64,000 nucleotides of DNA from the NCBI GenBank assembly GCA_014529385.2, contig CM043969.1, forward strand, positions 75,002,676 to 75,066,675, given 5' to 3'. Shown here piece by piece: positions 21,523 through 36,557 of this stretch. The stretch comes from Adiantum capillus-veneris. Its lineage: Eukaryota; Streptophyta; Polypodiopsida; Polypodiales; Pteridaceae. A model generated the notes under the pieces. That model searched no databases and was not told the origin of the DNA. It worked only from the letters and a program-made list of their open reading frames with translations. The position numbers and the translations under genes were made by a program. Every line of letters starts with the position of its first letter. Within the stretch, counting starts at the first letter, position 1.

Positions 21523-24260
21523 ATGGACACCAACAATTTAGCTCCACCTCAAGCCAACCTCACCTCGGATCTCTCCCCCTCGCTGGCTATTGGCCCTTCA
21601 CTTCCCGGATTCATCTCGGCTGCTGCATATGCAAGAGCGGAGACGTCCACTTCTCACCCGACCACCCCGACTCCAAGCTCAATAAACAAGGAGGACGCTA
21701 CAACCAACCCCTATGAGAACATCACGGAAGAATTGGAGCAACTCCCAGAGGAATCCTTTGATTTCTCTTCGGTGCTCGCAAAAGGAAGTCACGAATTAAA
21801 CCATAATTAAAGCACCCCTTCTTTGCCTACGAAAAATCTACCCCAAGCAGGCAATCTTTCAACCCTTCAACATGGTGGCCTACCCTCGACCGGCCCCCAT
21901 CCCATTGAAGAAGTGCTTCCACATCTCAAGCAACCTCGGGACTTCGAGGTTATTATCTCCAACTCCCTGCTGGAATATAAAAAGCTTCATGGTAAACTAG
22001 GTAAAGCTAAAAGCTTCCTTAACCACCTCAAAGATCTTCTTAATAATCAAAGAGCACCCAATAGCTTATGTATGAAGCCACCCAAATTATCCCTAGAGGA
22101 TACACAAGCTCAAGCCCTTCTCAATGCTAAGTTTACCTCACTCACCATTAGATATCAACTAGATTGCACAAAAGCACTTGTACAAGCATAAACCATCCTC
22201 ATCACTAATCTACAAACCTACCTTGACGGCTATCATGCTTTAGTAGAAGAACGGTTCAACGATCTCATTCTTAAGCTCCTCCAAGTCTCCATCCCCTTAG
22301 TCTCCAAGCACGCTTGGGGCCTCAAGCTACAACAATGGAAAACCACATCCCTCCATGGATTCCTCTTGGATATTCAAACCCATGTTGTAAATGCACACCT
22401 AGCCACCACAAAAGAGGATGTAGCTAAACTTGCCCGCAAGAAGACCATTAACAACATTGAAGAAGAATTGCTCTCACTTCCCAAGGAGCAAACCATCAAA
22501 GAACTTGTAGAACAAATTATCAAAGAAAAATTCCATTCATTACCGCCCACATCTCAGGCCTCCCCTTCCACCTCCCCACCTAAGTCGACATTGTCGCCAC
22601 CCACCAAAAAATCCACCCACCCATATTCTAAAAGACCTTTTTTTCCTCCAAGAACATTCCCCCCCCACCACCACTCCCCCCGTCCCCAACCCTCCTATGT
22701 AACCCCCATTAAACGGCCTTTGCAACCATCCTCCAAACCCGCCCTTGAAAAAACTTTTCCTTTATAAAAAAAACCTAAATTTTCTCCTGCCCCTAACACC
22801 CCCCCCCCCCCGCCTATCCTTTGTACCCTCTTAAAACCCTCAATCCTACACCCATTTCCCATGGTTCCCCCTCTTCTTTTCCACCACAAAAAACCATCAA
22901 CCACCCTTACCCACACCCACACAATAAGGAACACCCCCGTAATTACACCACCCACCACAAAGCCACTCCCAAGTCCCCACCCACTACACGAAGGAAGAAC
23001 AAGAAAAAAGATGTGGCTTCCACTCACTAATCCACAAGGCTACAAACTCTTGCTCTTCGGCAAACACCAAGTCTCAACTTTGGAGCACGATATTTCTAAC
23101 TTTAAAATCCACAATTTGGCACCTCGAGCTCTCTCTCTCTCTGAAAGGCGATGCTTGCCCTTTGGCTTAAAATACATCCCTCCCCCTCCAAACCCTTCCC
23201 CCCTCTTGCTCCTCAATTCACACTACAATTTATCAAGAAATCTCAACCTCAAGTTCTTTTTTAAAGACCTTAAACCTTCCACCCCTTCTCCTTTTAAGCA
23301 AACCAACCCACTTTGGAAACCACCTCTTTGTAATCCCAACCTTAACCATATTTTGTCCTCTAACCGACAGAACTTTAACCACATTTTGAATGCTTGCAAT
23401 TCCCCCTTTTCAAAACGACCCCGTTTTGTCATTGAAGCTTTATCTAGCCTCTCCCTAGACCCTTCAATAATCATAAAACCTGTCGACAAAAACCTTGGTG
23501 TTGTTATCCTACCATTAGATTGGTATGAGAAAGATGCCCTCTTACATCTCAATGACCGTTCCACCTATGAGCCTTGCCTTAACATTCCTTTTGCCTTCTT
23601 AGCTTCCCTTCTTTCCTCTATCACACTCCGCTACTCCTCTCTCCCCCCTTAACAAACCCCCTAAACCTTGTCCCATCTATTTCATCCCTAAACTTCATAA
23701 ACCATCCATCGTCTCTCGACCTATTTGTTCCTATAAAGGTTACCTTTTTGAGAAAGCCTCTATTTGGCTCCATTTTGAGCTCTATCCAATCCTACTTTGC
23801 CAAAAGCAATACCTACAAAGCTCCCTCACCATAATCCAAGACTTAAACAACCTTCCCCTACCGCCTAACACCCTCCTTTTTACTTTTGATGTAGAAGCCC
23901 TATACCTTAGCATCCCCATCTTGCAAGGCCTCACTGCACTCAAATCTATCATCTCTCACTTTTTTGACTCTCACAAATCCCATTTTGTCCTCTCCCTTGC
24001 CTCCCTTATTCTATCCCATCATTACATCACGTTTAAAGGAAAATTTTGGAAACAAACCAAAGGCACCACCATGGGCTCAAACTTTGCCGTTGTATATGCT
24101 TGTCTCTTCCTCTGTCACTTGGAAACCTCTTGCCCCCTCCTACTCAACCCTAACCTCCTCTATTTCAAGCGTTATGTTGATGATGCCTTTGGATTATGGA
24201 CGGGATCCCACAATTCCCTTACCCATCTCCTAAACTCTTACGGTGAACCTCTTCAAGAGC

Positions 24261-26672
<2,412 letters not shown>

Positions 26673-27392
26673 GGTGGGATTGTGTACGCTTCCCTTTTTC
26701 AATCAAAGTTCCTTCTCTCCGAGTTGAGCGTGCTAAACTGACCACCACAAATAAGAGCAAGTGATCTTTAGTACATTCTATAAATTGATAATTTACTACC
26801 ATGCAGAAAAGGTGGTGGTTGGTCCATGGCAAGGAGGATGAACAAATGCTACCAGCATGGTCTTAGGAGGACTAGTAGATTGAGAATTCAAGACTATGTC
26901 AATAGAGATTTGCTTGTTGCTCATGTTGGTTGTGTATGTGCAAGGGATTTTAGTAGAAGGTCAATGCTCGTCATCTTGTCTTCCTCATCCATAGGGTAAA
27001 GGAGCCAGTTGTAACACACGTGCCTTTTAAAAAGTCATGCAGGCCCCAATTTAGAGACAAAAATTTGGAATATGCTAGGAATCTTGCTTATGTGTCAACT
27101 TGTGATTTGTTGAAAACTATACCATTACTGGGCGTTGGGTGTTTCTAACCCCTAAAAGACCTCAAAATTTAAACTTTCTCAAATGATTGCCCAAATTAAA
27201 TCAGAAAAATATCAAACTTGGTATTACCTAATCCGCCTTTGCATGAGGAATCTCATGCAAATTTCAAAATTCAAATTTGATCAAATTTGCAAAATCCCAC
27301 CCAAAATTACACTTTTTTTCTTGAGTGTCTCTAAACTGGCTCCTTTACCCTAGGTACATGGATGTACACGAGTTTTGAGTGCACAAGCTCTT

Positions 27393-27538
27393 TTTTTTTA
27401 TTATAAAACAAGCCATTTGAAGCTTCAACTAGTTTTACGGGATTGTACCCACTCACCCACACCCTCATGGCTCAAGGGTTGAACCATAGTGGGTGCGCTT
27501 AAAGCCCTCACCTTACCACTAGGCCAACTTCGGTTCAA
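27393..27538 (-). mobile_element. tRNA-derived SINE, duplicate copy
   Basis: Same element as at 16015-16160, with the same 18-bp target duplications (27375-27392 and 27539-27556). It was copied by the segmental duplication, not by a separate insertion. Confidence 0.87.
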
Positions 27539-29214
27539 TTGAGTGTACAAGCTCTTATGTCTTTTATTTAGGCTTGAAAGGTGCATTGGAAGTCAATGCA
27601 ATTTCATTTTCAATGAAAGTTTGGACTATTTTGCTTTGGTGTATCTCATTCAATAAAAACTAAAGTGCGCTTGATCAGAATAAGGTAAAAGTTAGCATCT
27701 AATGCAGTGAGGATGGCGTCTTATGCTTGCTAATCTTTGAGAAGTAGTAACACTTGTTGCCACATTGCTCCATCTTGGGGTGGCATGCCACAAGTTATTT
27801 TTCATGAGGTAGCATGTCAGCTTGATTTTGTGTTTTGAGAGCCTATCCCTTGAACTTGTCTAGGGATTCCTTGTGCATAGTGTATTAAGTACATGAGTCT
27901 ATGAGGGAAAGGTCTTACCTCCATTGATTTGAGCCAGTGTTTCTATTCCATTTTTCAGCTCAAAGATTAGTGTATCATCATTGTGTTTAATGATCTAAAC
28001 GCACATTCCTCCATTGGGTATAAGAGATACACTTCGTGGGAAGCCAGTGTCAAATATATACCGTTATGGAAGCTCAATGGGATGAGGTATGTATGACCAG
28101 AGAGAAGGATAACAAGAAAAATTACAAGCCCTTGCAATAAGAAATTGATGTTAATTGGTAGCATTAGCTAAACGAGGAGGATTGTTTACCGTCTGGTTTT
28201 GAGCTGATTGTCAAGCATGACTTTGAATCATAAAATTTGGTACGCAAGTTGGGCCTATAGGGTTGCACATCTGTGCCATAGGGTTTGATATAGTCAGGTT
28301 ATTATACTTGGAAAGGTCACTCCACAGTGGTTGTGGATTTCTATAGAGCTCGATAGGAGGGTTTGTCAAAAACCTTCTATATAGAGAGAGGGAACCCTTA
28401 AAACTCTGCCTATTCTCAGGTCAAATTGTGATTGAGCTACATAGATGGGCTTTGGAAGCTGAAGATAAAGGTCTTGGATGCCATTAAGAATGACTAAAGG
28501 CTTAGTTAAGAGAATGTTGGTGATAGATAAACCACTTTGGTTTTGGCTTGTGGATGGGTGAGACTCAACAAACTTTCACGAGTGATACAATGTGCACAAG
28601 GATATTGTTACCTTAGGGTAGTTCATACACGTGGAGAAAAGATTTAGGATAGAGGAGGTGAACACAAGTCTCGGAATAGGCTGTGTGCTTAATCTTACAC
28701 AAACTCTTGTCCAAACTCCTATAAAGCAACTGACCAAAGTCCAAATTAGAAGCATTGGGGGTAGAGTTGGATAGAGGAAAATATGCGCTCAAAAAGAGTT
28801 CTAAAAGGAAGAAGGGATGGCCAATCTGGTTGCTTGGATTTTATAATTATGTAACATGAAACCTCCCAACATTTTCTATCTAAAACCAATAAGATCCTTG
28901 TTAAAACAATAGAAAATAAGGACCATATCTTTCAAACCATAAGGAGGCTAAGTAATGTACGTAGTGGCCATCTTTTCGCCACCCCTTTAAAGAAAAACTT
29001 TCTTTCATTGTAGATTGTATCTCCCTTTGGTTTTGCAATTGAAATTCTCTCCACTAGAGTTATTTTTTGTTAAAATTTTTCCTCATTGAAACATTATTGC
29101 ACAACTTATAAAAAAAACCAAGTATTCAAGCGTGCGAAACGATTCCATAAGATTAGGAAAATTATAGGTGCCAAAATGGGGGTAATCCAAAAATGGATGG
29201 TTGGAGAAGGGAGA

Positions 29215-29260
29215 GTATCACCAAACGCGTTTCGCTCTTATGAGCTCTTCAGTGTGGTGT
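29215..29260 (-). ncRNA. Hammerhead ribozyme motif, antisense PLE-3
   Basis: The minus strand has CTGAAGA, GCTC-ATAA-GAGC, GAA, ACGCGT, TTTGGTGAT. The core is kept; stem I is weakened by substitutions. Confidence 0.78.
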
Positions 29261-30035
29261 TATAGAATGTGATGTATGAGAGGAGGAGGTAGGGGTTTAT
29301 AAAGGGTGCTTGTAAGATTCTAAGGTTTAATGACTTCTTGGGGAACAACATTTTTTGGGAGGAGTGGTATTAAAGACCAAGTACTAGGGTACTGGGAGAG
29401 GAGTTAAGGTGATTAGGGTATGGATGTAAGTTAAAGGTAAGGTTTCATAGTATAATTTTTGGGAATGAGAGAGTGGGGTAAAAGTGTAAATAGGGGGGGC
29501 GGGGGGGGTTGAGGTGAGGGGAAAGAATCATCATGAAAAGAAAGGAGAAAGGTTGTGTTATACAATGAAAGATTTTATTTGAAGAGGTTAACAGTAAGCT
29601 CAATATGGTTTTGACAAGGGTGTAAAAAGTGTCCAAAGGGTATTTCAAAGGTATGTAGGTAAGGTGGAGGGGTTCAAGAGTATCCCCAGAATATTGAGCT
29701 ATAGATAGGATGATGCAAGAGAAAAACTATAATTTTATAGGAAAAGATTATGCACGAAAAAAGGGAAATTGGGAGAGACGAGAGAGGTTATAGCGTATGG
29801 GGTTTATAAGTTGGATCGAGGGGTGTAAAGTATGTACCAGAAGGCTATGGATGTTGGGCCCTAAATTCCAACAAATAGTTGGTCTAGGGAGGTTGGAGAG
29901 ATTAGCATCAAGTTGGCAAGCTTTAGAAATTGGATTGCTAATACATTCAAAGGGTAAAAGTTTTCTAGTGGTGGGTGTATTGAGGTTTGAAGCGGGTATA
30001 AAAGATAGGCAGGTGTGTAAGGGGAGGAGAAAAAT

Positions 30036-31291
30036 TTAGGTTTTTTTGGAAAAAGGATTTTCGATGGTAGGTTTGGAGGGTGGTTGAAGAGGCCGTTTAT
30101 TGGAGATTATGTAGGAGGGCGGGTGGGGTGGGGGCGGGATCCGCGGTGGTTTAAAGGGGGGTGGAAAGAAGAAGAGGAAGTTCTTGGAGGAAAAAGTTTT
30201 AGTATGGGGGTGGGAGGATTTTTTAGGGACAGGTAAGAGAGACTTAGGTGGTGGGGAGGCAGGAAGATTTGAACTAAATTTTTCTGTGACCACTTGTTCC
30301 ACAAGTTCTTTGATGGTATGCTCCTTGGGGAGGGAGAGCACTTCTTCTTCTATGTTGTTGATGGCTTCTTGCAAACAAATTTAGCTACATCCTCTTTTGT
30401 GTTGGCAAGATGAACATTTACAATATGGTTTTGAATATCCAAGAGGAAAGTATGGAGGGGTGAAGTTTTCCATTGTTGTGGCTTGAGGCTCCAAGCATGT
30501 TTGGAGACTAAGGGGATGGAGACTTGGAGGAGCTAAAAATTGAGATCGTTGAGCCGTTCTTCTACTAGTGCATGATAGCCATCAAGATAGGTTTGCAAAT
30601 TATTATGAGGGGGGATTGTGCTTGTACAAGTGCTTTTGTATAATCAAGTTGATATTTTATGGTTAGTGAGGTAAACTTAGCATTGAGCAGGCCTTGAGCT
30701 TGTGTATCCTCGAAGGATAATTTAGGTGGCTTCATGTACAAACTATTAGGTGTTGTTTGATTACATAGTAAAGCATTGAGGTGTTTTAAGAAAGCTTTTA
30801 GCTTTTCCCAATTTACTATGAAGCTTCTTAAATTCCAGAAGAGAGTTGCAAATAATCACCTCGAAAATCGAAGGTTGTTTCAATTGGGGGAGTACTTCTT
30901 CAATGGTATGGGAGTAAATTGAGGGAACGCCACCAGGCTGAAAATTTGAAGGTTTACCGGCTAGGAGAGGGTTTGTCGTAGCCACAGAAGGGATGTTTTC
31001 AATATGGTTTGGGTCTTTGTTTCCCTTTGCAAGCACCGAGGAGAAATCAAAGGACTTCTTTGGAAGTCGCTCCAATTCTTCGGGGACGTTCTCGTAGGGG
31101 TTTGTTGTAGTGCCATCTTTGTTTATTGAAAGTGGAGTTGGGGTGGTCGGGTGAGTCGCCGAAGCCTCCACTCTTGCAAAGGCTGCGGCTGAGATGAATC
31201 CGGGGAGCGAAGGACTTATAGTTGAATAGGAGGGGATATCCGAGGCGAGGTTGGCTTGCGGTTGCAGTAGAGTCGGGGGGTTATTATACAT
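30036..31291 (-). pseudogene. PLE-3 N-terminal protein region
   Basis: Minus-strand frame from MYNNPPTLLQPQANLASD. It parallels the first third of the PLE-2 polyprotein: SPSLPGFISAAAFARVEAS, HTIEEVLPQLKQP, LLEFKKLHSKLGKAKSFL, then NNIEEEVLSLPKEHTIKELV, and a Pro/Lys-rich basic region (KRPLQPPSKPTIENPFSKKT). The frame is broken between 30760 and 30380 by stops and shifts. The conservation of this region between diverged copies indicates that it was under protein-level selection in the ancestor. No known domain is recognised. Confidence 0.78.
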
Positions 31292-31494
31292 TTCCAAAAG
31301 AAATTTATAGAGCGTTGAGATAGAGGTGGGCGACCAAGGATAAAGGTCTAGGGAATAGGTGTTACTGACCAAAGTTCTTGCAAGCTGTATAAGGGCCAAG
31401 TAGGTAGTAGAATGTCAAAATAGGAGTAGTATTTATAGAGGCGATTAATATGGGTTAAACTTTTGTGTAAGGTTGTGAGAACAAGGTTAATGAT

Positions 31495-31571
<77 letters not shown>

Positions 31572-32888
31572 TAAGGGCGGAGTAAAGGCGGTAAAGAAAC
31601 TCGAGGGGGGTTGACAGAGGTTAGCTGAGGTTAGAAGTGGACGAGGAGATTACCAAAGCCAAAGGCGGTTTCAGCCAAAAACTAAGCCAAGTTGATCCAT
31701 AACTTGAACTCCCGTCCAAGGTGGATGTTGTAGGTGTCGAACATGCAGTAGGAAAATCACAGGGTGGGGGTAAGGGGTGCATTTGTAAAGTGATGCACAA
31801 GTGGACCTAAAAAAGAGTGATGCGCAAAGGGACCGCTTGTGTGATGCAGGTGATTATGCACAGCAGGAGAAAAGGGAGAGGCAAAGAGGGAAGTGTAAAG
31901 GCTATAGACAAAGCAGAATTGAAGCTTTAGGGAGGCAAAGCTAAAGTCAAGCTCCTTGTAGGTAATAGGTAGAAGGTGCAGCATGCTGGGGTCGTAGGTG
32001 GCGCCATATCGAAGTCTAAGAGGGATGATGAGGCTGTTGAGTGGAGGGAAAAGGGGTTAAGAGAGTGGTTATGACCAAGATTGTGACTAATGCTCCCTTG
32101 AGCCAGAACCTGAGGGGAACTAGCTAAAAATCGTGTGCACCTTGACGAGGAGGCACCCCCAACAGCCGGTTGTGTCCATTCCAACTCTACGCAAGCATAA
32201 TTTCAGGCTTCATGCCCTGCTTTACCCGGATTACAGATGGTAACTTTACTCTCCACCTAGTAACTCTGCAACAAGTATATACGAGCTGGCCATCGTCAAA
32301 CATTGCATCGAGTATGTGGCAAGCAGCGTCAAACTCATTTCCTACTGCAAATCCACCCACCAAAACACTGCAACAGCAACACATGTTGTGGCTCAACAAT
32401 GGTACGTAGGCCGGCTGCTACAAAAACAAAATCGCGAGCAGCTAATTGAGTGTGTTAGCATCACCTGCTGTAAGTCAGAATAACGAGTATAGGAAGGAAA
32501 AGAAGAAAGGGCGGTCTGAGCACAGGTGGTAAGGGCAAAAGAGGTAGCTTGTTGATTGTAGAAGAAATAACTAGGCGAAGAGGTGGGAGATGCCCATGAT
32601 ACCCAAGGCGAGAACGAAGCAGTGTAAGGGTTGTGTGGAAGAGGCAGAGAAGCCATCGTTAAACATTGAAGTAAGAAAAAGAATGAGTTTCCAAAAAGCT
32701 ATAACGATGTGACTATTATTAAAGGTGTAGAAGGGTCAAAACCATAAAGGTAAGGGTAACCCGGACTGGGGTTTTTTGGGTGGGAAAGGAAACAAGAGCC
32801 ATTGAGAAGGAAAGAGGAAAAGGTTAAAAGCGACGGGAGCGGGTGGTGGGATCAGGAAAATCATGCAGCGCTTATGATGTTCAAAAAC
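31292..32888 (-). other. PLE-3 5' region
   Basis: A non-coding stretch with a (GT)n-(GA)n microsatellite at 31496-31571. It has little obvious similarity to the PLE-2 5' region, suggesting a different subfamily. No gene is seen. Confidence 0.5.
31496..31571. repeat. (GT)n followed by (GA)n microsatellite
   Basis: About 28 GT units pass directly into about 10 GA units. Confidence 0.96.
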
Positions 32889-34713
32889 AAAACTTTCAAA
32901 AAAACCAAGTATTCAAGCGTGCGAAACGATTCCATAAGATTAGGAAAATTATAGGTGCCAAAATGGGGGTAATCCAAAAATGGATGGTTGGAGAAGGGAG
33001 AGTATCACCAAACGCGTTTCGCTCTTATGAGCTCTTCAGTGGTGGTGTTATAGAATGTGATGTATGAGAGGAGGAGGTAGGGGTTTATAAAGGGTGCTTG
33101 TAAGATTCTAAGGTTTAATGACTTCTTGGGGAACAACATTTTTTGGGAGGAGTGGTATTAAAGACCAAGTACTAGGGTACTGGGAGAGGAGTAAAGGTGA
33201 TTAGGGTATGGATGTAAGTTAAAGGTAAGGTTTCATAGTACAATTTTTGGGAATGAGAGAGTGGGGTAAAAGTGTAAATAGGGGGGGGGGAGGGGGGGGG
33301 GTTGAGGTGAGGGGAAAGAATCATCATGAAAAGAAAGGAGAAAGGTTGTGTTATACAATGAAAGATTTTATTTGAAGAGGTTAACAGTAAGCTCAATATG
33401 GTTTTGACAAGGGTGTAAAAAGTGTCCAAAGGGTATTTCAAAGGTATGTAGGTAAGGTGGAGGGGTTCAAGAGTATCCCCAAAATATTGAGCTATAGATA
33501 GGATGGTGCAAGAGAAAAACTATAATTTTATAGGAAAAGATTATGCACGAAAAAAGGGAAATTGGGAGAGACGAGAGAGGTTATAGCGTGTGGGGTTTAT
33601 AAGTTGGATTGAGGGGTGTAAAGTATGTACCAGAAGGCTATGGATGTTGGGCCCTAAATTCCAACAAATAGTTGGTCTAGGGAGGTTGGAGAGATTAGCA
33701 TCAAGTTGGCAAGCTTTAGAAATTGGATTGCTAATACATTCAAAGGGTAAAAGTTTTCTAGTGGTGGGTGTGAAGGGGATTTTGAACACAATGGGTGGAT
33801 TTTTTTTGTTATCTTGTGCGAGGGTAGGAGGAGCGAGGTGAGATTGAGGTAAGAGACCTTTCGGAAGAAGCAAGGTGGGTAGCCCTGGGGTCTTGAGAGT
33901 GGCTTTTGAAATCCATAGGTACGGGAGGAAGGGGGGGTTTGGAGAAGTAGAGGTGTACCCAAGTGTGTGGGTGACTAAACCCTAATTCCTCCTCCCTTTG
34001 TCTTTTCTTGAGTGGTTTGCTTTGTTGTGGGAAGTAACGTTATGGGAGTGGTTTTTTGTGTGTGGGTGAGGGTAATGGTGGTTGAGTATTTTTTGAGGTG
34101 GAATTATAGAGGATCGGTTGAGGGAGGAGGGTGCGGGATTGAGGTTTGAAGCGGGTATAAAAGATAGGCAAGTGTATAAGGGGAGGAAGAAAATTTAGGT
34201 TTTTTTGGAAAAAGGTTTTTCGATGGTAGGTTTGGAGGGTGGTTGAAGAGGCCGTTTATTGCAGATTATGTAGGAGGGCGGGTGGGATGGGGGCGGGATC
34301 CGCGGTGGTTTAAAGCGGGGTGGAAAGAAGAAGAGGAAGTTCTTGGAGGAAAAAGTTTTAGTAAGGGGGTGGGAGGATTTTTTAGGGACGGGTAAGAGAG
34401 ACTTAGGTGGCGGGGAGGCGGGAAGATTTGAACTGAAGTTTTCTGTGACCACTTGTTCCACAAGTTCTTTGATGGTATGCTCCTTGGGGAGGGAGAGCAC
34501 TTCTTCTTCTATGTTGTTGATGGCTTCTTGCGAACAAATTTAGCTACATCCTCTTTTGTGGTGACGAGATGAACATTTACAATATGGTTTTGAATATCCA
34601 AGAGGAAAGTATGGAGGGATGAAGTTTTCCATTATTGTGGCTTGAGGCTCCAAGCATGTTTGGAGACTAAGGGGATGGAGACTTGGAGGAGCTAAAAATT
34701 GAGATCGTTGAGC
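32889..34713 (-). mobile_element. Antisense PLE-4, partial, reverse transcriptase deleted
   Basis: Minus-strand order: N-terminal coding remnant (34500-34195, LSLPKEHTIKELVEQVV, Pro-rich basic region), then a deletion with different breakpoints from PLE-3 that keeps more of the C-terminal coding end (33962-33590). A 3' UTR and hammerhead at 33003-33048 follow. Its 5' side is cut at 34713 by a gypsy fragment. Confidence 0.83.
33003..33048 (-). ncRNA. Hammerhead ribozyme motif, antisense PLE-4
   Basis: The minus strand has stem I CACCACCA, CTGAAGA, GCTC-ATAA-GAGC, GAA, ACGCGT, TTTGGTGATA. Stem I pairs for most of its length. The core is complete except for the tolerated change at position 7. 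Confidence 0.82.
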
Positions 34714-36545
34714 TAGGGGGACTTTTATCTAGGGGGACACCCAACTTCTGCCCAATTTCAAACCCTACCTTTAGGATTCTTTGATGGGATACTAGGGATG
34801 GACTGGCTAAAGGAAAATCAGGCCCACATCCATTGTGCACAAGGGAACTTTACCTTTATAGATAACTTGGGTAATGAAGTCTTAATCCAAGGGAAAAATG
34901 GAAGACCTAGGGCTAGTCTAGTTAAGGCTAGTAGACTTTTGAAGGGACTAAGAAAGGGGCAGCAAATTTATGTGGCAAATCTCAACAAGGTGGACCAATC
35001 AGACACCAAACTTCGACCAAACTGGTTGAGGGAGTATGATGATGTATTCCCTGAAGACCTTACGAATCTTCCACCACATAGAGAGGTAGATCATGAGATT
35101 GAGACTATCCCTGGATGTGAACCTATCTCAAAGCGACCTTATAAAATGTCACTTCCAGAGGCCATAGAACTCAAGGAATAACTTAGGCAACTCATTGAAC
35201 AAGGATTCATTCGACCCAATACTTCTCCTTGGGGCGCACCAGTTATTTTTCAGAAGAAGAAGGATGGGACCTTAAGGCTATGCATAGATTATCATGGACT
35301 GAACCAGGTAACTGTCAAAAACAAGTATCCAATTCCAAGGATTGATGAAATCTTGGACAGACTCCATGGTGCCAAAATGTTTACAAAGATTGATCTAAGA
35401 TCAGGATATTACCAAATCAGGATCAAGGAATCAGACATTCCAAAGACAGCTTTCAATACTAGGTATGGACACTACGAATTCACAGTAATGTCCTTTGGTC
35501 TACCAAATGCTCTTGCAAGCTTCAATCGACTTATGCATGATATTTTCATACCTTATCAGGACGATTTTGTCCTAGTTTTCTTTGACATCATTCTGATCTA
35601 TTCTAAGAATGAGGCAGATCATGAATATCATGTTCGCAAAGTACTTGATCTTCTTCGAGAGCACCAACTTTACGCTAAAGCAAGCAAGTGTACCTTCTGC
35701 TCACCAAAGGTCAATTATCTTGGATTTATCATATCAGTCGAAGGGATTTCAGTGGACCAAGATAAAGTCAAGGATATTGTTGATTGGCCTCAACCATCCA
35801 CCATCAGTGAAGTAAGAGTATTTCTTGGAATAACGGGATGGTACAGGATTTTTGTCAAGGACTATGCACGTATTGCTGCACCTTTGACGGAGCTCTTGAA
35901 GAAAGGAATGAGGATCGAATGGAAGACCGAGCACGAGTCTAGCTTTTCTAAGCTAAAAGAATTCTTAGTCTCAGCTCCTATCTTAAAGCTTCCAGATTTC
36001 AGTAAGGAATTTGAAGTAGCAACCGATGCTAGCAAATTTGCTTTAGGCGGAGTTCTTACTCAAGAAGGAAGACCGGTGGCGTATACTTCACGAAAGCTAA
36101 GGGATCATGAGAAGAATTATCCTACTCACGATTTGGAACTTTTAGCGGTTATACATGCGCTGAAGTTATGGAGACATTATCTTCTCGGACGCAAGTTTCA
36201 GCTAGTTAAAGACCACAAGAGCTTAAAATGGATTTTTACTCAACCTATTCTCAATATGCGACAATGGCAATGGATAGAACTCTTACAAGAATATTACCTT
36301 GACATAAAGTATAGACCAAGGAAGGAAAATGCCGTTGCAGATGGACTTAGCCGAAAATATTTTCTCGAAGCTATCTCTATTCCGAATAACCCTATCTGGG
36401 ATAGAATTAAAGAAGCATCTTTGGTAGATCCAGAATACCAACGTATAGTATCATTAGTCCAGCAGAATAAGATGCTTGAAGCTAAAGATTACTCTATTAT
36501 GGGAGGATGTCTTTACTACAGACATAGACTCTGTGTTATAAACTT
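34714..36545 (+). pseudogene. Ty3/gypsy pol fragment: protease end, reverse transcriptase, RNase H
   Basis: One frame from FDGILGMDWLKENQ (protease end) to about 36545. A TAA stop is at 35179-35181; after it the frame continues with [20 protein letters not shown]. The reverse transcriptase has [17 protein letters not shown] and [16 protein letters not shown]. The catalytic motif reads [10 protein letters not shown], with the second Asp replaced by Ile, so the enzyme would be dead. RNase H ([49 protein letters not shown]) and a linker follow. Integrase, gag and LTRs are absent; both edges are abrupt. It is a different gypsy lineage from the element at 1-9209. Confidence 0.92.
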
Positions 36546-36557
36546 GTCAAGTAGATT

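Larger units (their letters stand above)
29110..32888 (-). mobile_element. Antisense PLE-3, reverse transcriptase deleted
   Basis: On the minus strand: 5' region (32888 to about 31292), N-terminal coding region (31291 to about 30036), then a direct jump near 29980 to the conserved C-terminal tail (29975-29790), 3' UTR and hammerhead motif. About 2 kb holding the whole reverse transcriptase is missing. A second antisense copy (PLE-4) joins its 5' side with no foreign DNA between, so these two also form a head-to-tail tandem. Confidence 0.85.
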
